Below are positions 9,357-17,971 of a DNA stretch of 64,000 bases, in pieces (the first letter of the stretch is position 1; the number at the start of each line of letters is the position of its first letter). The notes beneath the pieces are model-generated. The model saw only the letters and a program-made list of their open reading frames with translations, ran no database searches and had not been told where the DNA came from. The stretch spans positions 124,001-188,000 of the forward strand of contig OZ252022.1 of the NCBI GenBank assembly GCA_965247615.1. Direction: 5' to 3'. Position numbers and translations under genes: made by a program. The stretch is from G965197715 sp965247615 (GTDB lineage Bacteria > Chloroflexota > Dehalococcoidia > Lucifugimonadales > UBA1127).

Positions 9357-11033
9357 TCACGTCACCTGGCGCAGCGCTGCCTCCACGAGCTCCGCGGGAA
9401 CGTCGGCGCGGACTACGGCCCGGCCCACGCCCTCCAAGAGCACCCAGTTGATGGCGCCCGCGGCCACCTTCTTATCCACCTGCATAGCCCGGCGGACGGC
9501 ATCGACATCGACTTGGGGGTAGCGGACCGGCAGCCCGAAGCGAGTCAAGAGGCGGTCCTGCCTGGCCACTGTGCCCGCGTCGATGAGTCCCATCCCCTGG
9601 CTGATGCGCGCGGCGGCTGCCATGCCCACGGCAACGGCTTCCCCATGCAGGAGCGCTCCATACTCCGTGGCCGTCTCCAGGCCGTGGCCGATGGTGTGGC
9701 CATAGTTCAGCAGCGTGCGAATCCCCAGGGTCTCGCGTTCGTCCTGGGAGACGACCTCCGCCTTGATCGCCATGCTGCGGCGAATGACTTCGGTGGCCAA
9801 GGGCTGCTCCAATCCCGCGATGCCCTCAGCGTGCTCTTCGAAGGTGTCAAACAGGCCGGCGTCCATGATCAGGCCGTGCTTGATCGCCTCTGCCCACCCG
9901 GAGGCCAGCTCTCGCGGTGGCAGCGTGGCGAGGGTGGCCGTGTCCGCAAGAACAAAGCGCGGCTGGTGGAAGGCCCCCACCAGGTTCTTGCCTGTGGAGA
10001 GGTTCACTGCGGTCTTTCCGCCGATGGAAGCGTCCACCATGGCCGCCAATGAGGTGGGCACTTGGACAAAGGGAATCCCTCGGTTGAAGGTGGCCGCGAC
10101 AAACCCTCCCAGGTCGCCCACGACGCCGCCGCCAACGGCCACCAGGAAGTCGCGGCGCTCCGCACGGCGCTCCGCCAGCCACCGATAGCACTCGCCGGCC
10201 ATCTCCAGGGCCTTGGACGGTTCCCCCGGCGGTACCGTGAGCGTGTGGACGGGAATCCCCGCGGCCTCCAGGGCAGTCTGCACGGCCCGGCCCTGCTTGG
10301 GATGGACCGTCTCATCGGAGAGGAGGTAGGCTGTGGTCGTGAGGCCCGCTTCATGGCACCACTGACCTATCCGCTCCCGAATCCCCCAACCAACGTAGAT
10401 GGGGCACGCGCCGGCGGAGGAGTGTACCACCGCCGCCAGCGCTTTGTCCGGCGGGGCCACGCTGCCCGCGACACGCGCCTGAAGCTGCGTCCATGCTCGC
10501 TTCACCTCGGAAGCAGCCTCAGTGACGGTGAGATTGTCCGTGTGGACCGTCCAGTGGACCTGCGCGTACTGTGCCTGACGGGATGCCTTGAGCTCACGCA
10601 CGCGCTCCAAGGCGTCGGCCCCTGCCAGAAGTGGACGGACCAGCGTGCCGTCATCCCGCTCCGACTCGCCCTGCTGGGCAGACAGGCGCGCAACTATGGT
10701 CTCCGGGCTTGCTTCCAGGCAGACCACCACGCCCGCACGCCGGAGAAGTTCCCGGTTGGCGGGGTCCACCATGGCGCCGCCGCCCGTGGCGATGACGACA
10801 CCCCGGCGCGCGCAGGCCTCGGCAAGGACCTCCCGCTCCATGCGGCGAAAGGCGGGCTCGCCGTCCTGGGCGAAGATGGCCTCAATGGGCCTCCCGGAGC
10901 GGCGCACGATCTCCACGTCGTTGTCCACGAACCCCCAACCGTGCAGGCGGGCAACCTCACGTCCGATGGCGGTCTTCCCCGTGCCGGGAAAGCCTACCAG
11001 GATGATGTTGGGAGAAGCGCTACTGTTCAGCAT
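9357..11033 (-). CDS. aroKB: Bifunctional shikimate kinase / 3-dehydroquinate synthase
   Basis: Fused shikimate-pathway enzyme, 558 aa. Residues ~1-175 are shikimate kinase: P-loop GFPGTGKTAIG, a DND segment for shikimate binding and the GGG motif ATGGGAM. Residues ~200-558 are 3-dehydroquinate synthase: NAD-binding GGGVVGDLGGFVAATF, DASIGGKTAVN, and metal ligands in the AEAIKHGLI and LNYGHTIGHGLE motifs. The fusion joins steps 2 and 5 of the pathway in one polypeptide. No frameshift separates the domains. ATG at 11033 lacks a strong Shine-Dalgarno. The chorismate synthase gene lies upstream on the same strand across a 483-nt gap. Confidence 0.95.
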   Translation of the reverse strand: MLNSSASPNIILVGFPGTGKTAIGREVARLHGWGFVDNDVEIVRRSGRPIEAIFAQDGEPAFRRMEREVLAEACARRGVVIATGGGAMVDPANRELLRRAGVVVCLEASPETIVARLSAQQGESERDDGTLVRPLLAGADALERVRELKASRQAQYAQVHWTVHTDNLTVTEAASEVKRAWTQLQARVAGSVAPPDKALAAVVHSSAGACPIYVGWGIRERIGQWCHEAGLTTTAYLLSDETVHPKQGRAVQTALEAAGIPVHTLTVPPGEPSKALEMAGECYRWLAERRAERRDFLVAVGGGVVGDLGGFVAATFNRGIPFVQVPTSLAAMVDASIGGKTAVNLSTGKNLVGAFHQPRFVLADTATLATLPPRELASGWAEAIKHGLIMDAGLFDTFEEHAEGIAGLEQPLATEVIRRSMAIKAEVVSQDERETLGIRTLLNYGHTIGHGLETATEYGALLHGEAVAVGMAAAARISQGMGLIDAGTVARQDRLLTRFGLPVRYPQVDVDAVRRAMQVDKKVAAGAINWVLLEGVGRAVVRADVPAELVEAALRQVT

Positions 11034-11085
11034 GGGTGGTCTCTTGTCGAGCCTGTCTCACAGTGGACGGCGGTGGGAGCGGGGA

Positions 11086-11107
11086 TGACGGTTGTGCAAG
11101 GGTGTCC
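11086..11107 (+). repeat. Dispersed 22-nt word, copy 1
   Basis: TGACGGTTGTGCAAGGG followed by TGTCC. It differs at two positions from the two identical copies at 11405-11426 (+) and 22991-23012 (-). All three lie in non-coding gaps. Confidence 0.6.
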
Positions 11108-11404
11108 ATAGCGCTCCAACGACCTGCCTGTGGCTCGTGGCTGTGGCTTGGGGCATTGTAGCGCACTGCAGAGCAACGGCGTCGCAGCCGTCGGCAGCGG
11201 GATCTTAATTGACCCTCACATTTTGGTTGACTATTGTTTTTTTTCGCGGAAAGGTGAAGCTGGAAGGGGGCAAAATGGGGGTTTGTTTTTCTGATTGATT
11301 GTTTGGGGGATGGGGACCTCCTTGGCTTCGCTGTCGTGTTGAGGAGAGTGTAGCACGTGTGTGCTGGTAGGGGCAACGGAGGGGTGGCACGGGGCGTGGA
11401 GGGT

Positions 11405-11426
11405 TGACGGTTGTGCAAAGGTCTCC
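11405..11426 (+). repeat. Dispersed 22-nt word, copy 2
   Basis: TGACGGTTGTGCAAAGG followed by TCTCC; identical over 22 nt to the minus-strand copy at 22991-23012 and in direct orientation with copy 1, 319 nt away. Confidence 0.7.
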
Positions 11427-11516
11427 GAGAGGGAGAATCCATCCCTCCGTTCACGAACAGAGATCCTCTTCCTCCCGTTTGTCGCATCCCGCACTGCTGC
11501 GACCGCCGTTGGGGGG

Positions 11517-12785
11517 CTAGCCCCGCCGCGCCTCCTGCTCCGCGCGCGGTCCGGCGCTCTTAAGGTACGCCTTCCAGTTGCGCTTGGTTTCCTGGATGTG
11601 GTCGCCGCCGAACTTCTCCAGCATGGCGTCCGCCAGCGTCATGGCGACCATAGCCTCGCCAATGACGGCGCACGTGGGCACAAACGTGATGTCGCTGCGC
11701 TCGAAGTGCGCCTGGGCGACGAAGCCGCCGCTGGCCGAGTCCACCGTCTCCAGTCCCTTGATGAGGGTGGCGATGGGCTTGACCACGGCGCGCACCACCA
11801 AGGGCTCGCCCGTGGTCATGCCGCCCTCCAGGCCGCCGGCGTTGTTCGTGCGCCTGGGCCACGGCTGGACCCAGCCGCCGCCTGGAGCAGGCGCCCACTC
11901 CTCCACGGGCCTGATGACGTCGTGCACCTGGGAGCCCGGCAGATGGGCCTGGGCGAACCCAGCGCCGAACTCGACCCCCTTCACCGCGTTCATGCTCATC
12001 ACCGCGGCCGCCAGACGCGTGGAGAGCTTGCGGTCCCACTGGATGTGCGTGCCCAGGCCAATCGGCGCTCCCGTGGCGATGACCTCGATGATGCCCCCGG
12101 CGCTGTCGCCCGCGTCCCGGATGGCGTCGATGGCGTCGATCATTTGCGCGGAGGCCTCGGGATCGGCGCAGCGGACGGCAGCCATCTTCGACCCTTCCGG
12201 CTGGTCGTGATGATACGGCGTCGCCTCCAGGGCGGCCCAGTCCACGGGGTAGGCCGGATGGGCCTTCACCCCGGCCAGGGCGACGACGTGGCCGTGCACC
12301 TCTATGCCGAACTCCTCCAGGAATCGCCGGGCCACGGCGCCGGCCGCGACCCGGGCGGCGCTCTCCCGGGCGCTGGACCGCTCCAGAATGTTGCGGGCGT
12401 CCTCCTGGGCGTACTTGGCGATCCCGGGTGTGTCGGCATGGCCCGGACGGAGCTTTGTAATGCTCTCAAACGACGCGTCCGTGGGCGAAACGGACATAAC
12501 CTCCTGCCAGGGCACGCCGTCCGGCCCCGTACCGCTCACCCAGTCCCGGTTCTCCACCCACATGCTGATGGGGCTGCCCATGGTGAGCCCGTGGCGTACC
12601 CCCGCGAGGATATCGGCGTGGTCCCGCTCGATCTGCATGCGGCCACCCCGGCCGTAGCCAACCTGGCGCCGGGCCAGGTCTATTTTCACGTACTCTTCGC
12701 TCAGCGCCAGCCCGGCGGGCACCCCGTCCACGATGACGGTGAGCCCCTGGCCATGAGACTCGCCTGCGGTGAGAAAGCGGAACAT
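11517..12785 (-). CDS. aroC: Chorismate synthase
   Basis: Catalyses the last shikimate-pathway step, EPSP to chorismate, using reduced FMN. The family signatures are present: start MFRFLTAGESHGQGL, then the RRQVGYGRGGRMQIERD motif (residues ~39-55), GMTTGEPLVVRA and the conserved VPTCAVIGEAMVA segment. At 422 aa it is longer than the usual 350-390, the excess lying mostly in a middle loop and a charged tail. ATG at 12785 is preceded by AGGAGAAG. It sits between ruvX and aroKB on the same strand, giving an aroC-aroKB sub-cluster that supplies three pathway activities. Confidence 0.96.
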   Translation of the reverse strand: MFRFLTAGESHGQGLTVIVDGVPAGLALSEEYVKIDLARRQVGYGRGGRMQIERDHADILAGVRHGLTMGSPISMWVENRDWVSGTGPDGVPWQEVMSVSPTDASFESITKLRPGHADTPGIAKYAQEDARNILERSSARESAARVAAGAVARRFLEEFGIEVHGHVVALAGVKAHPAYPVDWAALEATPYHHDQPEGSKMAAVRCADPEASAQMIDAIDAIRDAGDSAGGIIEVIATGAPIGLGTHIQWDRKLSTRLAAAVMSMNAVKGVEFGAGFAQAHLPGSQVHDVIRPVEEWAPAPGGGWVQPWPRRTNNAGGLEGGMTTGEPLVVRAVVKPIATLIKGLETVDSASGGFVAQAHFERSDITFVPTCAVIGEAMVAMTLADAMLEKFGGDHIQETKRNWKAYLKSAGPRAEQEARRG

Positions 12786-12913
12786 GAGGGTCTTCTCCTA
12801 GTGACGTGGCTTCAATCCATTATAGCCTTTCGGCTCAAGTGGGCGGGAAAACGCCATGCCCCGCTGCCTTGGGGCCTAGGTTCCTGGGTGAGGAATGGCG
12901 TTCGTGCGGACGG

Positions 12914-13345
12914 CTACCTGGAGCCGCTCTCCCGCCGACGCGCGTCCAGGTAGCCCTGCAGGATCACTGCTGCGGCGGCGGCGTCCACGCGGCCGCGCTC
13001 CCGCGACGGCTGCCGCCCGGACTGGCGCAGCAGGGCCTCTGCCTCCACCGTGGAGAAGCGCTCGTCCCACGTCTCGACTGGCACCGGGCTCTCCGCTGCC
13101 AGGGCCTTGGCGAAGGCGGCCACGGTCCTGCCCTGGCCATGCAGCTCCCCATCCAGGGATACCGGTAGGCCCACGACGATGCCGTCTACTCCATGCCCCC
13201 TGGCCAGGTCCAGCACCGCCGCAACGTCCCGCTTCCTTCCCTGGGCAGAAAGCGCCGTGAGTGGCGAGGCAAGCAGCCCCGTCGGGTCGCTGAGCGCAAC
13301 GCCGATGCGCCGGGCCCCGATGTCCAGGGCGAGCAAGCGTCCCAT
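12914..13345 (-). CDS. ruvX: Putative pre-16S rRNA nuclease YqgF/RuvX (RNase H-like)
   Basis: YqgF family nuclease with an RNase H-like fold, 143 aa, normal length. It opens with LLALDIGARRIGVALSDPTG, containing the first catalytic Asp (LDIG), then GIVVGLPVSLDGE, the ETWDERFSTVEAE motif with the acidic pair, and a C-terminal Asp in the RVDAAAAAVILQ helix. Family members trim pre-16S rRNA 5' ends; a Holliday junction role was proposed from structure. It starts 24 nt downstream of alaS, an arrangement often seen in bacteria, with AGGAG before ATG 13345. Confidence 0.92.
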   Translation of the reverse strand: MGRLLALDIGARRIGVALSDPTGLLASPLTALSAQGRKRDVAAVLDLARGHGVDGIVVGLPVSLDGELHGQGRTVAAFAKALAAESPVPVETWDERFSTVEAEALLRQSGRQPSRERGRVDAAAAAVILQGYLDARRRESGSR

Positions 13346-13369
13346 GCGCTGAGTCTCCTGTTCAACCTG

Positions 13370-16300
13370 CTAGCCCTTGACCAGCTCTGGGACCCGTGCC
13401 AGGGCTCCGTCCAAGAGGTCCACCCTCTTGCCGCCCGCCTGGGCCAGCTCAGGCCTGCCGCCGCCGCCGCCCTCGATGACCTTGGCCGCCTCTCTCACGA
13501 TGGCGACGGCGCTGACTCCCAGGGCCACCAGGTCCGGGGTCACCATCGCCACCATGGTGGGCCGATCGTTGAGCACCGCGCCCAGGACCACGACGCCGCT
13601 GCCCAGCTTGTCCCGCAGGTAGTCCCCAACCTCGCGAACGGCGTCCGCGGAGGAGGCGTCGACACGCCCCGTGAGCACCTTGATGCGACGCTCGGGGCCC
13701 GTCGATGCGCTGGCAACCTCCTGCACCCGGTCCAGCAGCGCCTCCGACTCCCGGCGCGCCAGCTGCCGCTCCAAAGCCGCGCCGCGCTTGCGCTCTGCGT
13801 CCAGCTCCTCCAGGAGCTCCGCAGCCCGCTTGGCCAGCTCGGCCGGGGTCGTCTCCAGCGTCCGGGCCACGGACTCCAGGGTGCCCCGGTTCGCGCGCGC
13901 CAGCTCCTCGGCGGCCCGGCCGGTCACCGCTTCCATGCGACGCAACCCCGAGCCGATGGAGCCCTCCCCCGTGATGAGGAAGAGTCCGACCTCGCTCGTG
14001 TGCTCCAGGTGTGTGCCCCCGCAGACCTCAAAGCTGAAGGCGCCATTGTCGCCCATGCGGACGACGCGCACCGAATTCCCGTACTTGTCGCCAAAGAAGG
14101 CCAGGGCGCCGTCCCGCACCGCGTCGGCGTAGCCCGTCTCCCGGGTCCGCACCTGCAGGTCCCGGCGGACCTGCTCGTTGACCAACCGCTCCACCGTCGT
14201 CAGCTCTTCCTGCGAAAGGGCCGCCACGTGGGAAAAGTCGAAGCGCAGCCGGTCGGGAGCCACCAGAGAGCCCGCTTGGCGTACGTGGGTCCCCAATACC
14301 TGCCTGAGCGCCGCATGGGCCAGGTGAGTGGCGGTGTGATTGCGCGCGGCGCCGCGGCGGTGCTCCCCGTCAACCGTGGCGGTGACTGCGTCACCCAGCG
14401 CGACGCTCCCCTCCACGACACGGCCCTTGTGCATGATCAGCCCGGCGATGGGCGCGTGGGTGCCGGTCACGTCCACCCGGCCGCCGGTGGCGGCGAGCAC
14501 GCCGGAGTCGCCCACCTGCCCCCCGCCCTCCGCATAGAAGGGGCTCTCCCGAAGCGCAAGCTCCACCTCGTCTCCCGCCTGCGCGCTGGCCACCGGCCCC
14601 GCGCTCCCCAGAATCCCCACGACGACGGTCTCCTGCTCCAGCCGGTCGTACCCCAGGAAACGGGTGGCCTCCACCCCCAGGTCCCGGTACTGGTAGATGC
14701 GCGCCTTCTTCTCGCCTTCGAATCTCTCGCCGCCGGCGCGGGAGATCTCCTGATGGGCTGCTTCCTGTTCCCGAAGCTCTTCCCAGTCGATCCCCTGAAA
14801 CCCCTCTTCCTGCGCCACAGCCTCGGTCTCCTCCGGAGGGAAGCCGTAGGTTGCGGAGAGGTCGAAGGCGACCTTGCCCGGGACAAGCTGCCGGGCCCGC
14901 TGCACGTTCTCCTGGGAACGGTCCAGTCGAAGCTTGACGACGTCCAGGAACTTGGCCGCCGTCTCGACACTGACGCTGGAGAAGGCTTCGGCGAAGGTCG
15001 AAGGGTTCATGGGCAGCTTGAGGCCCAGGTAACCCTCGTAGTACTCGAACAGGTCGAAGCGGTCGATGAGGACGTCATGCACAAGCTGCGCCCCCGAGAG
15101 CTCGGCTTCCGTCATCTGAGAGTCGCCCCTCACGAGCCGCTGCTCCGGCCCCAGGAAGAACGCCGTCTTGTTCACGCTGAGCACGTCGTGCTCCTCGGCG
15201 ACCGTTACAGGTAGGGTGCTCTGCTCTTCCTTCAGGGCGGCGCCGATGCGTGTCATCTCATTCCTGAACCCCTTGAACAGCAGGAGCCCCCGCTCCAGGG
15301 TCTCTCCGAACCGTTCTTCCTCCAGGGCGAGCACGCGGAGGACAAACTCGCGGTTTTCGGCCAGCTCCGGGTAGGCCCCTCCCATCTGCTCCACGACGAC
15401 CTCGGCGAGCTGCGCCAAGAACGCATCCGTGAGGCCCAGCTTGCGCCCGAAGCGCACGGCGCGGCGGATGAGGCGCCGGAGCACGTAGCCGCGGCCGTCG
15501 TTGCCGGGCACCACGCCGTCAGTGATGAGGAAGGCGGCGCCGCGCGCGTGCTCCGCCACGACGCGCACAGCGCGGTCCGTCTCGGCATCCCGGCCGTACT
15601 CCTTGACTGCCAGCTCGCACACCCTCTGCACGATGGGCTGGAACAGGTCTGTGTCGTAGACGGTGCGGGCATTCTGCAGAATCACCGCAGCGCGCTCCAG
15701 GCCCATGCCCGTATCGATGTTCGGGGCGGGCAGGGTCGTGAGCTCCTTGGCCGTGTCCTGGAAGAACTGCATGAACACCAGGTTCCACAGCTCCACGAAG
15801 CGCTCGCAGCGGTCGCAGTTGGGGTGGCAGCCGGGCTGCTCGCCGGTATTGCCCCCCCGCTCCCACTCGGCAATGACCTCCGCTGTCGCCGCGTCCGCGC
15901 ACCCGAGGGCCCGGCCGAAATCGTAGTGGATCTCGGAGCAGGGCCCGCAGGGGCCTTCCAGGCCCGGCGGGCCCCACCAGTTGTCGCCCCTGCCATAGCG
16001 GTAGATCCGCTCCTCGGGCACGCCGATGCGCTCATGCCACAGGTCGTAGGCCTCATCGTCGTCCAGGTACACCGTCACCCAGAGGCGCCCCGGGTCCAGT
16101 CCAAGCCTCTGGGTCACGAACTCCCAGGCGAAGCCGATGGCGCCCTCTTTGAAGTAGTCGCCCACGGAGAAGTTGCCCAGCATCTCGAAGAAGGTCAGGT
16201 GCTTGTGGTCCCCAACCGTGTCGATGTCGGTCGTGCGGAAGCACTTCTGGGCCGAGGTCATGCGCCGCGACGGAGGCGAGACCTCGCCCAGAAAATAGGG

Positions 16301-16459
16301 CTTCATCTGCACCATGCCCGCCGTTGTCAGCAGCAGGGTGGGGTCCCCCGCCGGGATCAGCGAGGAGCTGGGCATGACGAGGTGCTCCCGCCCCTGGAAA
16401 TAGTCCAGGTAGAGCTGCCGTATCTGCGCACCGGTCATGGCCGGCGGTTGATCTGTCAT
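13370..16459 (-). CDS. alaS: Alanyl-tRNA synthetase with a large internal insertion
   Basis: Charges tRNA-Ala. Order seen: class II catalytic core (IRQLYLDYF, SSSLIPAGDPTLLLTTAGM, FFEMLGNFSVGDYFKE, Zn-like cysteine cluster CHPNCDRC), tRNA-recognition helices with YVLRRLIRRAVRFGRKLGL, editing domain with NHTATHLAHA (about residue 709) and EVCGGTHLEHT (about 815), and a C-Ala domain ending in GGGGRPELAQAGG. The length is 1029 aa against ~880 usual. The excess is mainly an approximately 115-residue segment (about residues 400-518) between the tRNA-recognition domain and the ATYGFPPEET motif. ATG 16459 is used; an internal ATG at 16438 also fits. It is the first gene of the minus-strand block. 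Confidence 0.96.
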   Translation of the reverse strand: MTDQPPAMTGAQIRQLYLDYFQGREHLVMPSSSLIPAGDPTLLLTTAGMVQMKPYFLGEVSPPSRRMTSAQKCFRTTDIDTVGDHKHLTFFEMLGNFSVGDYFKEGAIGFAWEFVTQRLGLDPGRLWVTVYLDDDEAYDLWHERIGVPEERIYRYGRGDNWWGPPGLEGPCGPCSEIHYDFGRALGCADAATAEVIAEWERGGNTGEQPGCHPNCDRCERFVELWNLVFMQFFQDTAKELTTLPAPNIDTGMGLERAAVILQNARTVYDTDLFQPIVQRVCELAVKEYGRDAETDRAVRVVAEHARGAAFLITDGVVPGNDGRGYVLRRLIRRAVRFGRKLGLTDAFLAQLAEVVVEQMGGAYPELAENREFVLRVLALEEERFGETLERGLLLFKGFRNEMTRIGAALKEEQSTLPVTVAEEHDVLSVNKTAFFLGPEQRLVRGDSQMTEAELSGAQLVHDVLIDRFDLFEYYEGYLGLKLPMNPSTFAEAFSSVSVETAAKFLDVVKLRLDRSQENVQRARQLVPGKVAFDLSATYGFPPEETEAVAQEEGFQGIDWEELREQEAAHQEISRAGGERFEGEKKARIYQYRDLGVEATRFLGYDRLEQETVVVGILGSAGPVASAQAGDEVELALRESPFYAEGGGQVGDSGVLAATGGRVDVTGTHAPIAGLIMHKGRVVEGSVALGDAVTATVDGEHRRGAARNHTATHLAHAALRQVLGTHVRQAGSLVAPDRLRFDFSHVAALSQEELTTVERLVNEQVRRDLQVRTRETGYADAVRDGALAFFGDKYGNSVRVVRMGDNGAFSFEVCGGTHLEHTSEVGLFLITGEGSIGSGLRRMEAVTGRAAEELARANRGTLESVARTLETTPAELAKRAAELLEELDAERKRGAALERQLARRESEALLDRVQEVASASTGPERRIKVLTGRVDASSADAVREVGDYLRDKLGSGVVVLGAVLNDRPTMVAMVTPDLVALGVSAVAIVREAAKVIEGGGGGRPELAQAGGKRVDLLDGALARVPELVKG

Positions 16460-16616
16460 ATTGCGCTAGTCCTAGGCCCGGTCTGCTCTGGGCTAATCCA
16501 CGGGCCAGAGGGTGAAGTGCGGCTTCTAAATGCCAGGGTTCGGCGCCTGAAGACACGAGGGAAAGGCGTACCCCAGTCTAGCGACGGCACTGAACGAGTG
16601 TCAACGCAAACACCCT

Positions 16617-17510
16617 TCAGTGGCCGATGACTGCGGGGACCAGCACGCTGCGCAGCGTTGCAATGAACTGTCTCGCGGGTGCGGACAGCGCCCGGCCCGG
16701 CAGGGTGACGATGCCCGCCTGCTCCACGGGCAGCAGGTGATTCAGGCCCACAACCCCCAGCTCGTTCAGATCATCGGCTTCAATGGCTAGCCGCGGCCCC
16801 ACGGATATGCCCATGCCCAGAGCAACGTACCGCTTGATGATGTCCATGCTGTCCAGCTCCATGACCACCTCGTAGGCCAGATCGCGACGCTGGAACTCCG
16901 TCTCCAACATGACCCGCGTGTAGGTCCGCCGCTCCATGAGAATCAGCGGGTACTGGCTGATCTCCGACAGCGACTCCAGGGGCCTCTGGAGCAGCGGATG
17001 CCCCAAGGGAGTTATGAGAACTCGTTCGTACCGGAAGAGTCCTTGGAAGTCCAGGTCCTGAGAACGCTCTGGCCCAGGCACCACGCCAAAGTCCACCTCG
17101 CGCTCTCGCACCATCCGCACCACATCGTCGCGGTGGCCCGAGCGGATGCGCAGGTGCACGCGTGGGTGCGTGGATTGAAAGCCCTTCACCGCCTGGAGCA
17201 GGACGTGCGGGATGATGTCGTAGGTCGCTGCCACCGATATCGGCCCCTCGTCCTCCGCCTGAGCAGCCCTGGCGGCCAGGGCGTCTATCCCCTCCACCAG
17301 CGGAGCAGCCAGCTTGGCCAGGGCTGCCCCTGCCGACGTCAGCTGAATGGGCCGCCGTACGCGGTCGAAGAGGACCGTGCCCAGCTCTTCCTCCAGCTTC
17401 TTCACGTGCGTCGTGACCGTCGGCTGGCCGCATCCAAGCTGCTCCGCCGCCTTGGAAATGCTCCGCAGCTTCGCAGCCATGCAGAAGCTCCTCAACTGCC
17501 GCAGCTCCAT
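16617..17510 (-). CDS. LysR-family transcriptional regulator
   Basis: LysR-type regulator, 297 aa. The N-terminal winged helix-turn-helix is clear (residues 1-60: ELRQLRSFCMAAKLRSISKA, then CGQPTVTTHVKKLEEELG), followed by a periplasmic-binding-like effector domain (about 90-295). The effector is not identifiable. It is transcribed divergently from the small ORF at 17662 and the threonine aldolase gene, which is the usual layout for a LysR target, across an AT-rich gap. ATG at 17510 is preceded by AAGGGG. It lies downstream of nothing on its own strand, so it is probably monocistronic. Confidence 0.93.
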   Translation of the reverse strand: MELRQLRSFCMAAKLRSISKAAEQLGCGQPTVTTHVKKLEEELGTVLFDRVRRPIQLTSAGAALAKLAAPLVEGIDALAARAAQAEDEGPISVAATYDIIPHVLLQAVKGFQSTHPRVHLRIRSGHRDDVVRMVREREVDFGVVPGPERSQDLDFQGLFRYERVLITPLGHPLLQRPLESLSEISQYPLILMERRTYTRVMLETEFQRRDLAYEVVMELDSMDIIKRYVALGMGISVGPRLAIEADDLNELGVVGLNHLLPVEQAGIVTLPGRALSAPARQFIATLRSVLVPAVIGH

Positions 17511-17534
17511 ACTCTATCCCCTTCATATATATTC

Positions 17535-17587
17535 ATATTAGTAATATACATTATCTTATTATATCTCTATACATGATGCCATGCCCA
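17535..17587 (-). promoter_or_regulatory. AT-rich promoter/operator of the LysR gene
   Basis: On the minus strand TATAAT (17558-17563) is preceded at 18 nt by TGGGCA (17582-17587), giving a plausible promoter for the LysR gene. Just downstream an inverted repeat ATATTA-G-TAATAT (17535-17547) could be an autoregulatory site. The whole gap 17520-17575 is far more AT-rich than its surroundings. Function is inferred. Confidence 0.5.
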
Positions 17588-17661
17588 GGGGATACTGATT
17601 GTGCAGCACATTCAATGTCCCGCTGAGCCGCGCGGAGGCAGTGACGGGAGAAGGAGGAGCC

Positions 17662-17844
17662 ATGGTCCGCAGAGTCCTGGACATCCTGCAAGAGGTTACC
17701 CACGTGTCCAGCCGCATGTCCGAGTTCGAGTCCTACTATGTCAGCCTGCAGCGGGTTTCCGCCCCCTCCGGGGGGCCGACCGCCGACGAGGCCAAGGCCG
17801 ACTACCGGGCCGCCCACAGGTCGCCCTGGAACACGTCCTCCTAG
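17662..17844 (+). CDS. Small hypothetical protein (60 aa) divergent from LysR
   Basis: A short ORF with a strong Shine-Dalgarno (AAGGAGG, 17651-17657) four nt before ATG 17662; the strength of this site decides the start over the longer in-frame reading from 17599. The product (MVRRVLDILQEV...) is a soluble, charged 60-residue peptide with an amphipathic helical N-terminal half and a Pro/Gly-rich end. No family is recognised. It lies between the LysR promoter region and threonine aldolase (127 nt away), so it may be co-transcribed with ltaE or be the regulator's direct target. Confidence 0.5.
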   Translation: MVRRVLDILQEVTHVSSRMSEFESYYVSLQRVSAPSGGPTADEAKADYRAAHRSPWNTSS

Positions 17845-17971
17845 GTCCCAGGCACGACGAAGGCGCCGGGCGGGAGGGGCGAGCCCGTCCATCGGGCCGC
17901 CCCTCCTCTGGCGAACGCTTCCCCCTTCTGATAGATTGGTGCCCACCACCATTGACCCTTGGAGGCTCCAG

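Larger units (their letters stand above)
11034..11516. other. Long non-coding gap between aroC and aroKB
   Basis: A 483-nt gap inside the aro cluster with no credible ORF. Its centre (about 11217-11345) is markedly poorer in GC than the surroundings, with a run of eight T and G/T-rich stretches. Two direct copies of a dispersed 22-nt word lie near its edges (11086-11107, 11405-11426). No convincing promoter was found for aroKB on the minus strand. Such a gap in an otherwise compact operon suggests an inserted non-coding element or a hidden small RNA; neither is shown. Confidence 0.6.

Noticed and set aside
13193..15214. A 673-codon plus-strand frame opposite ruvX and alaS
   Set aside because: Antisense shadow of alaS; composition (His/Arg/Gln-rich without hydrophobic core) is typical of non-coding frames.
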